Positions 1-9,313 of a stretch of DNA of 20,592 nt are shown one piece after another (positions within the stretch are counted from its first letter, which is position 1; the number at the start of each line of letters is the position of its first letter). Origin of the DNA: Pleurobrachia bachei (taxonomy: Eukaryota > Ctenophora > Tentaculata > Cydippida > Pleurobrachiidae); contig AVPN01000219.1 of NCBI GenBank assembly GCA_000695325.1, positions 45,542 to 66,133 of the forward strand, written 5' to 3'. The notes beneath the pieces are model-generated. The model had not been told where the DNA came from and searched no databases. It worked only from the letters and a program-made list of their open reading frames with translations. A program made the translations under genes and the position numbers.

Positions 1-40
<40 letters not shown>
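1..40. repeat. (GA)n microsatellite
   Basis: An uninterrupted GA run of 20 units starts the window. It lies downstream of the last visible exon of the minus-strand gene. Confidence 0.97.
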
Positions 41-43
<3 letters not shown>

Positions 44-101
44 TGGTTTCTAAAGGGGGGTTTCTAAAAGAACGGTGGTTAAAAATGCTAATTATTCGGA
101 C

Positions 102-242
102 CTTTTTAGATCTCCATTGGTCACTCTTCTTGGCCCTCTGTTTTTCTTTGCTTTTCGACGTCTTTTTTCGTCCGCTTCTCGATCTCTCCGGTGTCTCATC
201 GTCTGATTGGCTGGTATCATGGAGTAGTGTGTCCATCCGTGT
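102..242 (-). CDS. basic lysine-rich exon, last one visible
   Basis: A 141-nt exon after CCCCTCAG, in phase 0. It encodes TRMDTLLHDTSQSDDETPER followed by a run rich in Lys, Arg and Ser. The donor at 101 (GTCCGA) is weak. If it is not used, the frame stays open into the GA microsatellite at the window edge, so the 3' limit is uncertain. Confidence 0.45.
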
Positions 243-3037
243 CTGAGGGGGGAAACCCTTTTATATAATTCGTAGTAGTACAGTTGTTTTCGGAGTTGCC
301 GGTTGGGGTTGTGATCATTTTGATGATTTTTTAGGGCAATTTTTCGGTAATCGAGTATATTTTAATAATTAATCTTTTTAAATTTAAATGTTCGAGTTTA
401 GTAATCATTGCAATACCTTTTCTCTTCGCATGGAAGTTTCATCATCATCACTTGAAGAACTAACTTCGTCCTCTACCACTGCAAAATCTCCATCAGAGGG
501 AACCCACTCCTGAAGTAACGATTTATCATGAAGATAGCTGATAAAGACCCGGGGTGGTAACCGAAAACAGAATAGGACAAAATTTCGCCACTCTATCTAC
601 TTTAGTTACCACCCATCCTACAGCCTACTGACTCGATTGCAAATCATGAAAGCCAGATTGGGGGGAAGGGGTTAGTGGTTATACCTGATAGAGTATTTCA
701 TCCTCCAATACTTTATCCTCATTCTCCTCCCCCTCACTACTATCCTCCTCTGACGTTACATTAGCTGGCCCCGGGGGAGCTTCCCCATCTCCTCCCTCTT
801 CCTGGTCACTGTCACTGCTGTACAGGGTCTCCTCCTTGGAGCTGGGAAACTTCTTGTAGTACCTGTATGTGGGGAAGGGTGTGTTTGTTTGTTTGTTTGA
901 CAGAAGTAAACAAACAATCAGAGCTCGTTTTTTAGGTCACGTGACTGGTTATCAGCCAATCAGGGACCAGTATTTCCTGAATTGGTCGGTTCCCTGTCAT
1001 CAATTGACACGAGGCATACCTGATTCCAACGCTCTTAGCCTGCTCCTTCGTAGGTTTTCCTTTTCCCCACAACTCGTGAGACAGAATATAATCGATACAT
1101 TTCTTTTTAACCTGCAAACAACAAAACTTGTACTTCAGATTTAATAAACAACAATGGCCTACCGTCCTGCTTTTTATAAGGGCTAAAACAAACCACATGG
1201 AGGCTAGGAGGAGTTAATACTTTTAATTAAAAAGAGGACAGATTGGACACACCACTAGACAGTCTAAACAACAACTTTACCGTTCTGGACTCGGTAAGAA
1301 TTCCCTCAGCATTGTATATCTATTATTTAGGCAGTTTAAACAAGTCCTACCTTTCTTGACTCGGTTAGAATGCCCTCCGCGTTGTAAATCTTCTCCAGCT
1401 CGTACAGAGGATCATCTATTACTATTGGGATGTGCCGTCTCTTTGATCGTCTTATCCCCTGGGACTATAACGATAGAGGGGGGATCTTCAATTAATAATA
1501 GGATTCAAATTATGAAAATCCCAGTAGGGAAACCATTAGTACATTATTACATTGTAGTTAGTTATAGAACATGAAGTGTAATCATATTCGAGAATAAGTA
1601 CTATACCTGAGCATCAGTTGTGACTGTCATATCAAGTAGTTTCTTCCGTTTCGCAGACCATTCCTTTCGTGCCTCTTTCAAAGCTTCCATTTTCCGTTCC
1701 TTATTTTCCTCCATTTTAGCTCGCATTTTCCTCTTCTTTTTCTCTTTCCTTCTATCTTCCTCACTGTCTGGCGTCTCCTCTTGTTCAACGTCACCCTGAG
1801 CATCACCCTGACTAGTATCACCTACACCGTCACCTTGACTAGCACCATCACCCTGATCACCCTGACTTGGTGGAACACCATCACCCTCACCACCACTGGC
1901 AGGAGGAGTGGCGGGTATATCTTGTGTATCCGGTATATCCTGAGTATCGGTGTACTGCTGTGTAGCAGGCACATCACCAGAGGGTGAGAGAGCAGCAGGG
2001 AGGTCATCTTCAGATCCATCAGTCAGTAACTTCTCTTCTTCTCCGTGGGCTGGTGATAGTTCGGGTGTTTTCAATCTCACTTCAATGGATTCTTGGGTTG
2101 GGGTGATGTCCAGGGTTGGGGTGATATCCAGGGTCGGGGTGATGTCTTGAGTAGGCGGGATGTCTTGAGTTGCTGGGATATCCTGTGAACCACCATACTG
2201 CTGGGTTGCTGGGGTATCCTCTGCAGTACTATCTAAATCTATAACCAACGTGTTATCGCCTTTATCAGAGGACACAGCATCTCTCTCACCCTCTTCTCCC
2301 TCCTTGGTAGGTTGCATGTTCTCTTTCTCCTCACCCCCAGCACCCTTCTTCTCTTCACCGCTCTTTGCAATATTTTCCAGGGGTGGTGGTTGTTCCTCGT
2401 CCTCATCAGGTCTTGGTCCTGGTTTGGTGACAGTGTACCAACATTCCTCCGAGTCATCAGGATGGGAGTTAAGGTAGGCAGATATCTGTCGGCCTAGTTT
2501 TCCCTCCAGGTTGATGTAGGGTTTATTCCACTTGTGTAGCAGTTTCAGTGGTATCTGGAAGGGGATAAGAAGAGTTAATTAACATAATAACAAGGATTAA
2601 TTAAAGAGCGAGAGAGGAATAGTGTTCAAAAAGATAGTGATTAGAGACTGAGTGGACAAAAAATGACGTCTTTGAAAGGATCTTTCGGTCGAATTAAAGG
2701 TTTGGATCTAAGTCATAGTAGGGATAGGTCACCAGCTGTTCTTACCAAAACTATTCTAATAATCCGCTGCACGGATATGTGGCTACCCATTATAAGAGTA
2801 CTATCAGATCACCTGGGCTAGTACTAAGACAAGTAGAATGCTAAATGATTTTGAGACGGGATACAAGATATGACCACCAATGAAGTAGTGTCTTATACAC
2901 AGAACGAACTATCAATAGATCAAAGGAACGAATATAATATGTATGTCTGGTACCCGTTTTTTAACGGAAAGTTTCTCCTTATCAACTTAATAAGGATAAA
3001 ATTGAACTGAAGCAGAGATAGCGAGATATATAAAGAG

Positions 3038-3104
<67 letters not shown>

Positions 3105-4536
3105 TTTAATCATTTTCCACGCCTTCGTATTTTACCTGAGAATCAGTTGTGACTGTCATATCAAGTAGCTTCTTCCTTTTTGCAGACCACTCCTTCCGTG
3201 CCTCTTTCAAAGCTTCCATTTTCCGTTCCTTATTTTCCTCCTTTTTAGCACGCATTTTCCTCTTCTTTTTCTCTTTCCTCCTATCTTCCTCACTGTCTGG
3301 CGTCTCCTCTTGTTCAACGTCACCCACAGTGTCACCCTGAGTATCACTCACACCCTGATCACCGTCACCCTGACTTGCAATAGCACCATCACCTTGACTA
3401 GCAGTGTCACCCTGACTAGCACCATCACCATCACCCTCGCCACCACTGGCAGGGGGAGTGGCCGGTATATCCTGTGTATCTGGTATATCCTGGGTGCCAC
3501 TATACTGCTGTGTAGCCGGCACATCACCAGAGGGTGAGAGAGCAGCCGGGAGGTCATCCTCAGATCCATCAGTCAGTAACTTCTCTTCTCCTTGGGCTGG
3601 TGTTTTCAATCTTACTTCAATGGATTCTTGGGTTGGGGTGATTTCTAGAGTTGGGGTGATGTCTTGAGTAGGTGGGATGTCCTGAGTTGCTGGGATATCC
3701 TGTGAAGCACCGTACTGCTGAGTTGCTGGCGTTTCCTCTGCAGTACTATCTAGATCTATAACTAGAGTGTTATCGCCTTTATCAGAGGACACAGGATCTC
3801 TCTCGTCATCTCCTCCCTCTTTGGTAGGTTGCATGTTTTCCTTCTCCTCACTTACAGCACTCTTCTTCTCCTCACCACTCTTTGCAATATCTTCCAGGGG
3901 TGGTGGTTGTTCCTCTTCTTGGTCGTCAGGTCCTGGACCTGGTTTGGTTACAGTGTACCAGCATTCCTCCGAGTCGTCAGGGTGGGAGTTGAGGTAGGCA
4001 GATATCTGTCGACCTAGTTTACCCTCCAGGTTGATGTAGGGCTTGTTCCATTTATGTAGAAGTTTCAGTGGTATCTGGAAGGGAATAACAAGTATTAATT
4101 AACATAGTAACAAGTATTAATTAAAGAGAAAGAGCGAGAGAGGAATAGTGTTCAAAAAGATAGTGATTAGAGACGGAGTGGACAAAAATATGGCGTCTTT
4201 GCAAGGATTTAAAATTCAAATTATTATAGTAGGGATAGGCCACCTGATCTTACCAAAACTATTCTAATAATCCGCTGGACAGATATGTGGTTACCCATTA
4301 GAAGAGTACTATCAGAATTTTACACCTGGGCTAGTACTAAGACAAGAACAATGCTGATGATTTTGAGACGGGATACAAGATATGACCACCAATGAAGTAG
4401 TGTCTTACACACAGAACGAAATATCAATAGATCAAAGGAATGAATATAATATGTATGTCTGGTACCCGTTTTTCAACGGCAAGTTTATCCTTATCAACTT
4501 AATAAGGATAAAATTGAACTGAGGTAGAGATAGCGA

Positions 4537-4590
<54 letters not shown>

Positions 4591-4659
4591 CCCCATCCCC
4601 ATACTCACATCCATTATAAACTCCTCACTGCCCCCGTTACAAGGAGCACTTGCTGTCAT
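102..4659 (-). CDS. unrecognised charged, SQ/TQ-rich nuclear-type protein, 5' part of gene (multi-exon, partial)
   Basis: I do not recognise this gene. It reads right to left through exons 4609-4659, 3136-4074, 1607-2554, 1351-1458, (1281-1319), 1020-1111, 685-862, 417-509 and 102-242, with further exons probably beyond the left edge. Phases agree at each main junction (0, 0, 0, 0, 2, 0, 0). The predicted product starts MTASAPCNGG. It then has a conserved block (IPLKLLHKWNKPYINLEGKL), a long SQ/TQ-, D- and E-rich low-complexity stretch, a lysine/arginine/glutamate-rich coiled-coil-like tail, a basic RRSKRR patch, a short folded-looking segment (KKKCIDYILSHELWGKG) and more acidic serine-rich and lysine-rich exons. 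This composition suggests a chromatin or DNA-damage-response protein, but that is inference from composition alone. The large exon is present twice (see its own entries). The exon chain is well supported by frame and splice sites; the function is not. Confidence 0.65.
417..509 (-). CDS. acidic exon EWVPSDGDF...
   Basis: A 93-nt exon, phase 0/0, between ACTTCAG and a GTATTG donor. It reads EWVPSDGDFAVVEDEV and then SSSSDDDETSMRREK. It continues the acidic, serine-rich character of the preceding exon. Confidence 0.55.
685..862 (-). CDS. acidic serine-rich exon
   Basis: A 178-nt exon that completes the split arginine codon, then reads YYKKFPSSKEETLYSSDSDQ and a long Glu/Asp/Ser stretch ending LEDEILYQ before a GTATAA donor. 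The acidic serine runs are typical casein kinase 2-type contexts, but no fold is visible. Confidence 0.6.
901..996 (-). mobile_element. MITE-like element, copy 1 (hAT-like family)
   Basis: This intronic stretch shares TTTAGGTCACGTGACTGG, AATCAGA and the GGTCGGTTCC end with 19924-20014, in the opposite orientation. Here the left terminal repeat is reduced to CAG. It is non-coding. Confidence 0.6.
1020..1111 (-). CDS. exon encoding KKKCIDYILSHELWGKG segment
   Basis: A 92-nt exon between TTTGCAG and GTATGC, entering in phase 0 and leaving in phase 2. It encodes VKKKCIDYILSHELWGKGKP followed by a lysine/glutamine-rich stretch ending SVGI. The mixture of hydrophobic and aromatic residues suggests a small folded helical segment. 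I could not match it to a family. Confidence 0.6.
1281..1319 (-). CDS. candidate 13-codon mini-exon, duplicate of the end of the previous exon
   Basis: Thirty-nine nucleotides reading IYNAEGILTESRT, flanked by AG and a GTAAAG donor in phase 0. Six of the seven base differences from the end of exon 1351-1458 are synonymous, which suggests coding constraint. However, the gap between the two is only 31 nt, very short for an intron, and the acceptor has no pyrimidine tract. It may be an alternative to the upstream exon's end or a relic. Confidence 0.35.
1351..1458 (-). CDS. exon with RRSKRR basic patch of the SQ/TQ-rich protein
   Basis: A 108-nt exon (36 codons), phase 0/0, between CCCAG and a GTAGGA donor. 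It reads GIRRSKRRHIPIV, then DDPLYELEK, then IYNAEGILTESRK. The RRSKRR motif could be a nuclear localisation or DNA-contact patch. Its last 13 codons are repeated at 1281-1319. Confidence 0.6.
1607..2554 (-). CDS. large SQ/TQ-rich exon, copy A (distal)
   Basis: A 948-nt exon (316 codons), phase 0 to phase 0, with a CTTCCAG acceptor and a CAG/GTATA donor. It has the same order of segments as copy B: the conserved IPLKLLHKWN block, the TQ/SQ-rich repeats (PTQDITPTLDITPT is expanded by one unit here), SQGDG repeats, an EEETPDSEEDRR-type acidic hinge and the basic coiled-coil-like tail. It ends TVTTDAQ and splices in frame to the next exon at 1458. The many SQ and TQ dipeptides form an SQ/TQ cluster, a feature of many ATM/ATR substrates. 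That is family-level knowledge and not proof of function here. Confidence 0.7.
3051..3101. repeat. (GA)n microsatellite at the exon-duplication junction
   Basis: A GA run of about 25 units between the two 1.5-kb copies. A matching tract ends the second copy at 4544-4588. Confidence 0.95.
3136..4074 (-). CDS. large SQ/TQ-rich exon, copy B (promoter-proximal)
   Basis: A 939-nt exon (313 codons), phase 0 to phase 0, between a TTCCCTTCCAG acceptor and a CAG/GTAAA donor. It starts with the block IPLKLLHKWNKPYINLEGKL, followed by an SNSHPDD-like hydrophilic turn and WYTVTKPGPG. The middle is low complexity, rich in TQ and SQ dipeptides (repeats of the type PATQDIPPTQDITPT and ASQGDG). The end is a strongly basic helix-prone tail (RRKEKKKRKMRAKKEENKER) and TVTTDSQ. 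It is colinear with copy A, with the two ends nearly identical and the middle carrying in-frame indels. Both copies lack stops and have usable splice sites, so it is probably coding rather than a pseudo-exon. Whether it is used together with copy A or instead of it cannot be read from the DNA. Confidence 0.7.
4544..4588. repeat. (GA)n microsatellite at end of second copy
   Basis: A GA run lying at the position that corresponds to 3051-3101, directly downstream (minus strand) of the first coding exon. Confidence 0.95.
4609..4659 (-). CDS. first coding exon of the SQ/TQ-rich protein
   Basis: Encodes MTASAPCNGGSEEFIMD and ends at a strong GTGAGTAT donor in phase 0. The ATG at 4659 is the first methionine. 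The frame stays open upstream to about 4719 but without an ATG in this frame, and a GTAAGC donor-like site upstream suggests a 5'UTR intron. A (GA)n tract lies just downstream in the intron. Confidence 0.6.
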
Positions 4660-5196
4660 TTGAGCTCGACCTTTCTCAAAGTCACAGCTTTTCAGCTTAC
4701 CGTTGGTACGACTTCTCAATCATAGTACGGCAATTTTCTAAACAATGACATCTCTATTAACAGAATACGTAGCATCGATACACACTTGCACAGGATTGTC
4801 ACAGTCAACTACATTTTACATTGTTATGTTCTAACCCTCTTTTACAATTTGAGGACGGGAGAGAGAAAGATGGTCGAGAACAATGCAATACTTTACTTTT
4901 TACTGACTTGTTTTCGTGTATTGAAATCCGTATCTCTTATACTGCTCCGGGGTCATATGAAAGCCCACAATAGTGCCTAGCGCGTAGTTATCTAGAGGGC
5001 TGAACATTCCACAGACGGGATCGGGGGTAACTCTACATATTCAGCTCTACATAAATTCAGAATATTGGGTTAGCCATAAAATTTGTGAACTAATTGAGAG
5101 ATCTTACAACGATTTTTTTTTGTAAAACAATTGTCAAACTAAATATAATATACTGTAAGGGTCATTATATAATAGAACATAAAATAAGTGCATTGT
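4660..5196. other. intergenic, nothing recognised
   Basis: This stretch separates the 5' end of the SQ/TQ-rich gene from the 3' end of the GCFC gene. It is AT-rich. It should hold the promoter of the former and the 3'UTR of the latter, but I see no clear element. Confidence 0.5.
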
Positions 5197-7119
5197 TCAC
5201 TTTGATTTCAACAACTCGATAGCATGCATTCTTAACAGCATTGATTTAACCCTTTTATACGCAGTCTTATAACTCCTCTGGTCACTTGACCCGAGTTTAT
5301 TGGCCAACCTCGCAAGATACCCCGCAAAACCCTTCAATTCAGGCACCATCACATGAGTCTCGTCAAACCATTGACTTGGAATTGACCTGATCACCCCCTC
5401 GACCACCTCAACTGTACTCGGTTCACTACGCAGCTCTTCCAGCTCGGGTAGTATTCGTTCTGAGAGGAGGGATTGGAGGGCTATACCCCTCACCCCGGCT
5501 GTCACCCCATCCCACAGTAGTATCGCGTGAAGTAGACTCGTACACTCACTAACACTACCACCACTTTCTGCGAGCTGAGACACACTCTGTTTAACTTTGT
5601 ATAGGATAGCCTGGTTTAACCTCTCCCACTCTGACCCCTCAGCCCCATAATCCTCCGATATCAACTTCACAAGATCCACCAATCTCTCCGATTGGGACAG
5701 GACACCCGGCCGCCAACACCGCTCAACCACACTCGTCACTTTGGGAATGAGAGCCGTTTGGACAAGATCCTGCAACAACTCGGCATCTCCAACTCCCACC
5801 AAATCCAAAAACCAGGGGAACTCCTCGAAGCTGGCGGAGTTCTCTAGGAGCGGGTTCCACCCTGCCATCTCGAGGTTGATAAGAGGTGTCATAACCCGGG
5901 GGACACATTGAGATATGTAGGCATCTTTATAACTCTCCGGTTGTTCTTTTTTCCATTTTACAAACATTTCACGGACTGCCCTGGAGGTACAGAATTCCTC
6001 CCGAACATCGCTCATCAATTGTGATCCTTCCTCGGTTAGAGCAGTGTACTTACCCCTTATCTCCTTGTCACTGAGAGACTGATTTGCAAACAATTCCAGA
6101 ACCCTGTCCTCCAGTCCGGAGATTTGATCAACTTTAACGGATATCAGCTGCAGATAATCATTCAGATAACACCGCATTTCCTGATAAAATTGGAATGCAG
6201 ATGACAGCCTCTCGATCGATTTCTCCTCCTCCGCTATCTTGTCTTTACAAACGGCGAGGGCCTTATCTGAAGTTTCCACCCGACCATCACACTCCTGGGC
6301 ATCTTGCTCAAAAATCTTAACCTCCTGTGTCAACCTGTTTCTGATCTCAGAAAGGGAGAGAGTTTGAGGGATATTTTGGGGGATGTAATCTCGTGATAAA
6401 GTTCCCTGTTGCTGTTGTTGAATTTCAACTGCGACAGAAACCAGTTGAGAGGGAATGTTATCTGGTACTACAGCGCTTGTCAGAGCACCCTTCCTTAGCT
6501 GTTCCTCCTCCCACTGAACACACTCACTCTTCTCCATCTCCTCACCCATCTCAGTTAGATCCTCCGTGTGAACTCTCATCTCAACCCGACCCTCCTCCTC
6601 ATCGTCCGAATCCATCCCCGTTCCACCACCCCTTCTCTCATCCTCTTTAACTGGGATGTAGTCAGATTGCTGTTGGAGTCGTGCCAGCTCCCGCTTCTTT
6701 CTCGCTTGATGGATTGTGTACGCGTCTGGTATTGAGGAGGTCGAGGGAGGAAGGACGCTGTGCTGTGTGAACTGGTCATGTATTTGGGGCGGTGGTGGAG
6801 GTGAAGGCTCATGTTCGGGAGACATTGGACCGACATAATCCTTAATTTTCTTGCTTTTCTCACGCTCCTTTTCCCTGGCAAGCTTCCTGCTCATGCTGGA
6901 TTTCTTCACTTTGAACTCTTGTTCAGGAGCAACCTCTTCCTCTTGGAAACTCAGCTTCGAAGTTTTCTTCTTCTCACTCCCAACCTTACTCTTCTCCTTT
7001 TCTGCCTTCTTTTCAACTGGCTTTGGAGCATCGGGAACGGGAGCGGTGTCACCGTCATCTTCTGTTTTCCGAGCTCTAACGTTTGGGCGACCTCGACGGC
7101 GTTTGTTAAAACCAAACAT
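5197..7119 (-). CDS. GCFC-family protein (PAXBP1/GCFC2-like), single coding exon
   Basis: A 640-residue protein. The GCFC (GC-rich-sequence DNA-binding factor-like) family includes PAXBP1 and GCFC2, nuclear proteins linked to spliceosome disassembly together with TFIP11-type partners and, for PAXBP1, to PAX-dependent histone methylation. Visible hallmarks are an N-terminal basic start (MFGFNKRRRGRPNVRARK), long Lys/Glu stretches, the ARKKRELARLQQQSDYIPV segment, an acidic DSDDEEEGR run, the family motif WEEEQLRKGA, and then a predicted coiled coil. The C-terminal domain contains FVKWKKEQPESYKDAYIS and LINLEMAGWNPL, close to the family's core. The ATG at 7119 was chosen over the open frame's upper end (7164), because that extension has an unrelated sequence and an acceptor-like TTTCGTTTCAG lies 8 bases upstream, suggesting a 5'UTR intron. 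It is shorter than vertebrate PAXBP1 but appears complete, and has no introns in its coding region. I cannot decide between the PAXBP1 and GCFC2 branches. Confidence 0.93.
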   Translation of the reverse strand: MFGFNKRRRGRPNVRARKTEDDGDTAPVPDAPKPVEKKAEKEKSKVGSEKKKTSKLSFQEEEVAPEQEFKVKKSSMSRKLAREKEREKSKKIKDYVGPMSPEHEPSPPPPPQIHDQFTQHSVLPPSTSSIPDAYTIHQARKKRELARLQQQSDYIPVKEDERRGGGTGMDSDDEEEGRVEMRVHTEDLTEMGEEMEKSECVQWEEEQLRKGALTSAVVPDNIPSQLVSVAVEIQQQQQGTLSRDYIPQNIPQTLSLSEIRNRLTQEVKIFEQDAQECDGRVETSDKALAVCKDKIAEEEKSIERLSSAFQFYQEMRCYLNDYLQLISVKVDQISGLEDRVLELFANQSLSDKEIRGKYTALTEEGSQLMSDVREEFCTSRAVREMFVKWKKEQPESYKDAYISQCVPRVMTPLINLEMAGWNPLLENSASFEEFPWFLDLVGVGDAELLQDLVQTALIPKVTSVVERCWRPGVLSQSERLVDLVKLISEDYGAEGSEWERLNQAILYKVKQSVSQLAESGGSVSECTSLLHAILLWDGVTAGVRGIALQSLLSERILPELEELRSEPSTVEVVEGVIRSIPSQWFDETHVMVPELKGFAGYLARLANKLGSSDQRSYKTAYKRVKSMLLRMHAIELLKSK

Positions 7120-7404
7120 TGCCAATCTGAAACGAAAGTTATGGTAAAAAGAAAGCTGCAGCAAAACGAAGCAACAGTGCCAAAAATGTAAGCATAACTT
7201 TTAAAATTAAAAGCATAAGTCAAAAATGGGCGTGAAAATCAGAAGTTCTTTAGAAAAATGCGAGATTTTGGCCAAATTTTGGATCGAAACAATCGGAGAT
7301 TTTACGCACCGCGCATTTGAAATAGCTAAAATGCAACGCAACTTATTTTATTTCAGCGCGTTACAAAAAAATACATACAACACTTTATCGGAACAATTAA
7401 TTTT

Positions 7405-8128
7405 AGATGTCTTCTTTGCTCCGATCGTTCTTCGTCAGCATGCCTTTTGCACATGGAGAAGTTGAAGGAGGTGCCTTCTCTCCGCTGGTTATGAATACAG
7501 CAGGTGGGATAGCCAACGAGTTCCAAAAGGTGCTAAAGACTCTCTCACACCGCATTTCCACAAGAACCGGAGAACCGTACTGTGAAGTTATGGGTGTGAA
7601 CTCCTGGTCCGATGCGAAGAGGGAGGACTCTCGTACGGAATAATCCCTGAGAGGAAACCGGAGAAAGATTCCTATCACGAGTCTAACGAACACCGAACTG
7701 ATAACATGAGGAACCTCAGAAGAGGAACTTCATGATGCAATGTCCCGAGGATTGAATTGATTTATACATTTGTACATTTTAGGGAAACTCAGTGAACAAA
7801 GGTCAAAGCTCTACGAAATAAACCGATCAAATATCGGAATTCGGAAGAAGAATAATATTCTGAATATTTTGAAAAGAGCTGTTGCGGCCGGAGACTCCAC
7901 GGAGAGGGGTTTCTGCAAATTAGGTTTTACGTCTTCGTGGGTACGTACAGAATAAAAAACAAGTCGTGTATATTACACGCGGGTGATATGTTTAAAGACT
8001 TTTGATACAAAGACTGTAGCCACTTGAGGAAGTGCTTAGCATAGCTAGTGCGTTGGCACATTTTTTCTATGTTATATTTTGTCACTGTTGAGTGGGATAC
8101 AAATGCATAAATTTACTTACTTACTTAC
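7405..8128 (+). mobile_element. probable decayed non-LTR retrotransposon, TTAC-tailed
   Basis: The coding fragment above is followed by AT-rich sequence ending in a short TTAC tandem tail (about 8113-8128), as is common at the 3' end of non-LTR elements. The link between the coding fragment and the tail is inferred. The segment 7787-7945 within it also forms an inverted repeat with 8546-8671. Confidence 0.4.
7407..7643 (+). pseudogene. fragment of LINE-type retrotransposon C-terminal region
   Basis: The frame contains GGAFSPLVMNTAGGIANEF followed by a segment ending in RTGEPYCEVM. This resembles the conserved region downstream of the reverse transcriptase domain in many invertebrate non-LTR elements (FTPLVF...GGMG...EKRGEPY). 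The reading frame stops soon after, no reverse transcriptase motif (YxDD) is visible upstream, and the start is not supported. It is best read as an old truncated insertion. The match is from memory of the pattern, not from a search. Confidence 0.5.
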
Positions 8129-8671
8129 TAATTACTCCATAGGTTGGTCCCACCGCAGTAGTGACAGCGGGTGACAGTATGTTTTCTTTTAGGGAACTGG
8201 GAAAGTTAAAATCTCCCAATTGCCTAGTGGGTTGTGTAGTTTATATTCTTTGAATCCTATCTTTGATAACAGTCACGCAAGTATGTTATGTCCTTGGTTA
8301 TTTGCAGCTATGATTAAGAGTGTGGCCTTACATAATTATGCTACCAATTTCTCATCTTAAATTCTTCCCATCCCTTATCTTTGTAACTCTCATAATTTAC
8401 CGACCCGTTATAGGACAAATTTTTGAAAACTAGGATTCTCCAGCGCAGCTCAGTTACTTGCAGGTTGCCACTGTCATATTTTTAGTCGGGTTGATTTCAT
8501 TCGCTACTGCAGTAATGGGGTAAACCTAGGAAGTAATATATTATCCACGTATGTAAAACCTGATTTGCAGAAACCCCTGTCCGTGGAGTCTCCGGCCGCA
8601 GTAGCTCTCTGCAAGATATATTCTTCTTCCGATATTTGATCCGTTTATTTTGCAAAGCTTTGTTCACTGTG
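7787..8671. repeat. inverted repeat, arms 7787-7945 and 8546-8671
   Basis: The left arm, read forward, and the right arm, read on the minus strand, share GCGGCCGGAGACTCCACGGA, GGGGTTTCTGCAAAT, GATCAAATATCGGA and CAGTGAACAAAG in the same order, with small indels. Two copies of the same element in opposite orientation, or the arms of one element, would explain this. Confidence 0.8.
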
Positions 8672-9313
8672 TCCTGCTGAGCTGCTACACTATCCTAATT
8701 ATTCTATAGACTCGTACCCCGAACCCCCTACATATTTGTAGGCCACCCGAACCCGTGTCGTCGCCCCTATGTACATTGTACAATGTTTGTTTAGGTATGC
8801 CTACACAATTTCAGTACCTGTCACTGTATAACAGTTACACACATAGTCTCCTGAAAGTATTCCGTGTTCCAACACAACACCCATGGTACACCACGCACAG
8901 TCGTGTTCCTCCCTCTTCCTGCAGAGTATGCCAACCCCACAGTCCATATCCCGCTTACATGGGACCGGGTTAACGCCCAGAAGCGGCTCTCGACCTCCGA
9001 TCGCGAGTCGTCCAGGGTGGCCAGGGGCGGCAGCCGCCTCAGTCAGGGGGTGAAATCCCCCATCGCAGGGTCCAGTGGCGCAGCCCTGGCGGGGGTGTAG
9101 GAGCAGAGTCTGAAAACTTGGCATTAAATAATATCGGCTTTTGCTGCAGCGTTGCAAAATCGCAATTTTAGTACAGCTCTTCGTTACTGTTTTCCAATTG
9201 CTATTTGTTAACTGTTTAAATTCAAATTAATAACAATAATTAGAAGCAAAGATTTTACGACACACTGAGAGAAGGAGAAACAAATTTAAAAAACAAACAG
9301 CATAGCAATATCA
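8129..9313. other. gene-poor stretch downstream of the receptor gene
   Basis: Apart from the right inverted-repeat arm (8546-8671), I see no supported gene. A GC-rich patch at about 8990-9100 stands out from the AT-rich surroundings and may be another transposon fragment. It has no complete tRNA-like or terminal-repeat structure that I can define. Confidence 0.4.

Larger units (their letters stand above)
1604..4560. repeat. tandem 1.5-kb duplication of large exon plus intron
   Basis: About 1604-3050 and 3133-4560 are colinear copies (offset about 1517-1529). Each has the large exon, the following intron (for example, both contain the AATAAGGATAAAATTGAACTGA stretch in parts near 2990 and 4500) and a terminal (GA)n tract. 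Intron similarity is high by eye, so the event is fairly recent. Indels are concentrated in the low-complexity coding part and in the microsatellites. Confidence 0.9.

Noticed and set aside
1781-2150. Plus-strand frames rich in Thr, Ile and Val opposite the large exon, repeated at 3310-3667
   Set aside because: They are antisense shadows of the SQ/TQ repeat coding sequence.
6811-7191. Plus-strand open frame of 126 codons
   Set aside because: It is antisense to the start of the GCFC gene, and the open frame follows from that gene's codon composition.
9070-9100. GTCCAGTGGCGCAGCCCTGG resembles a tRNA/SINE A box
   Set aside because: No B box (GGTTCGANTCC) or cloverleaf could be found nearby on either strand.
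8801-9157. Minus-strand open frame of 118 codons with several cysteines
   Set aside because: No recognised motif. It overlaps a GC-rich, possibly transposon-derived patch, and no splice or context support is seen.
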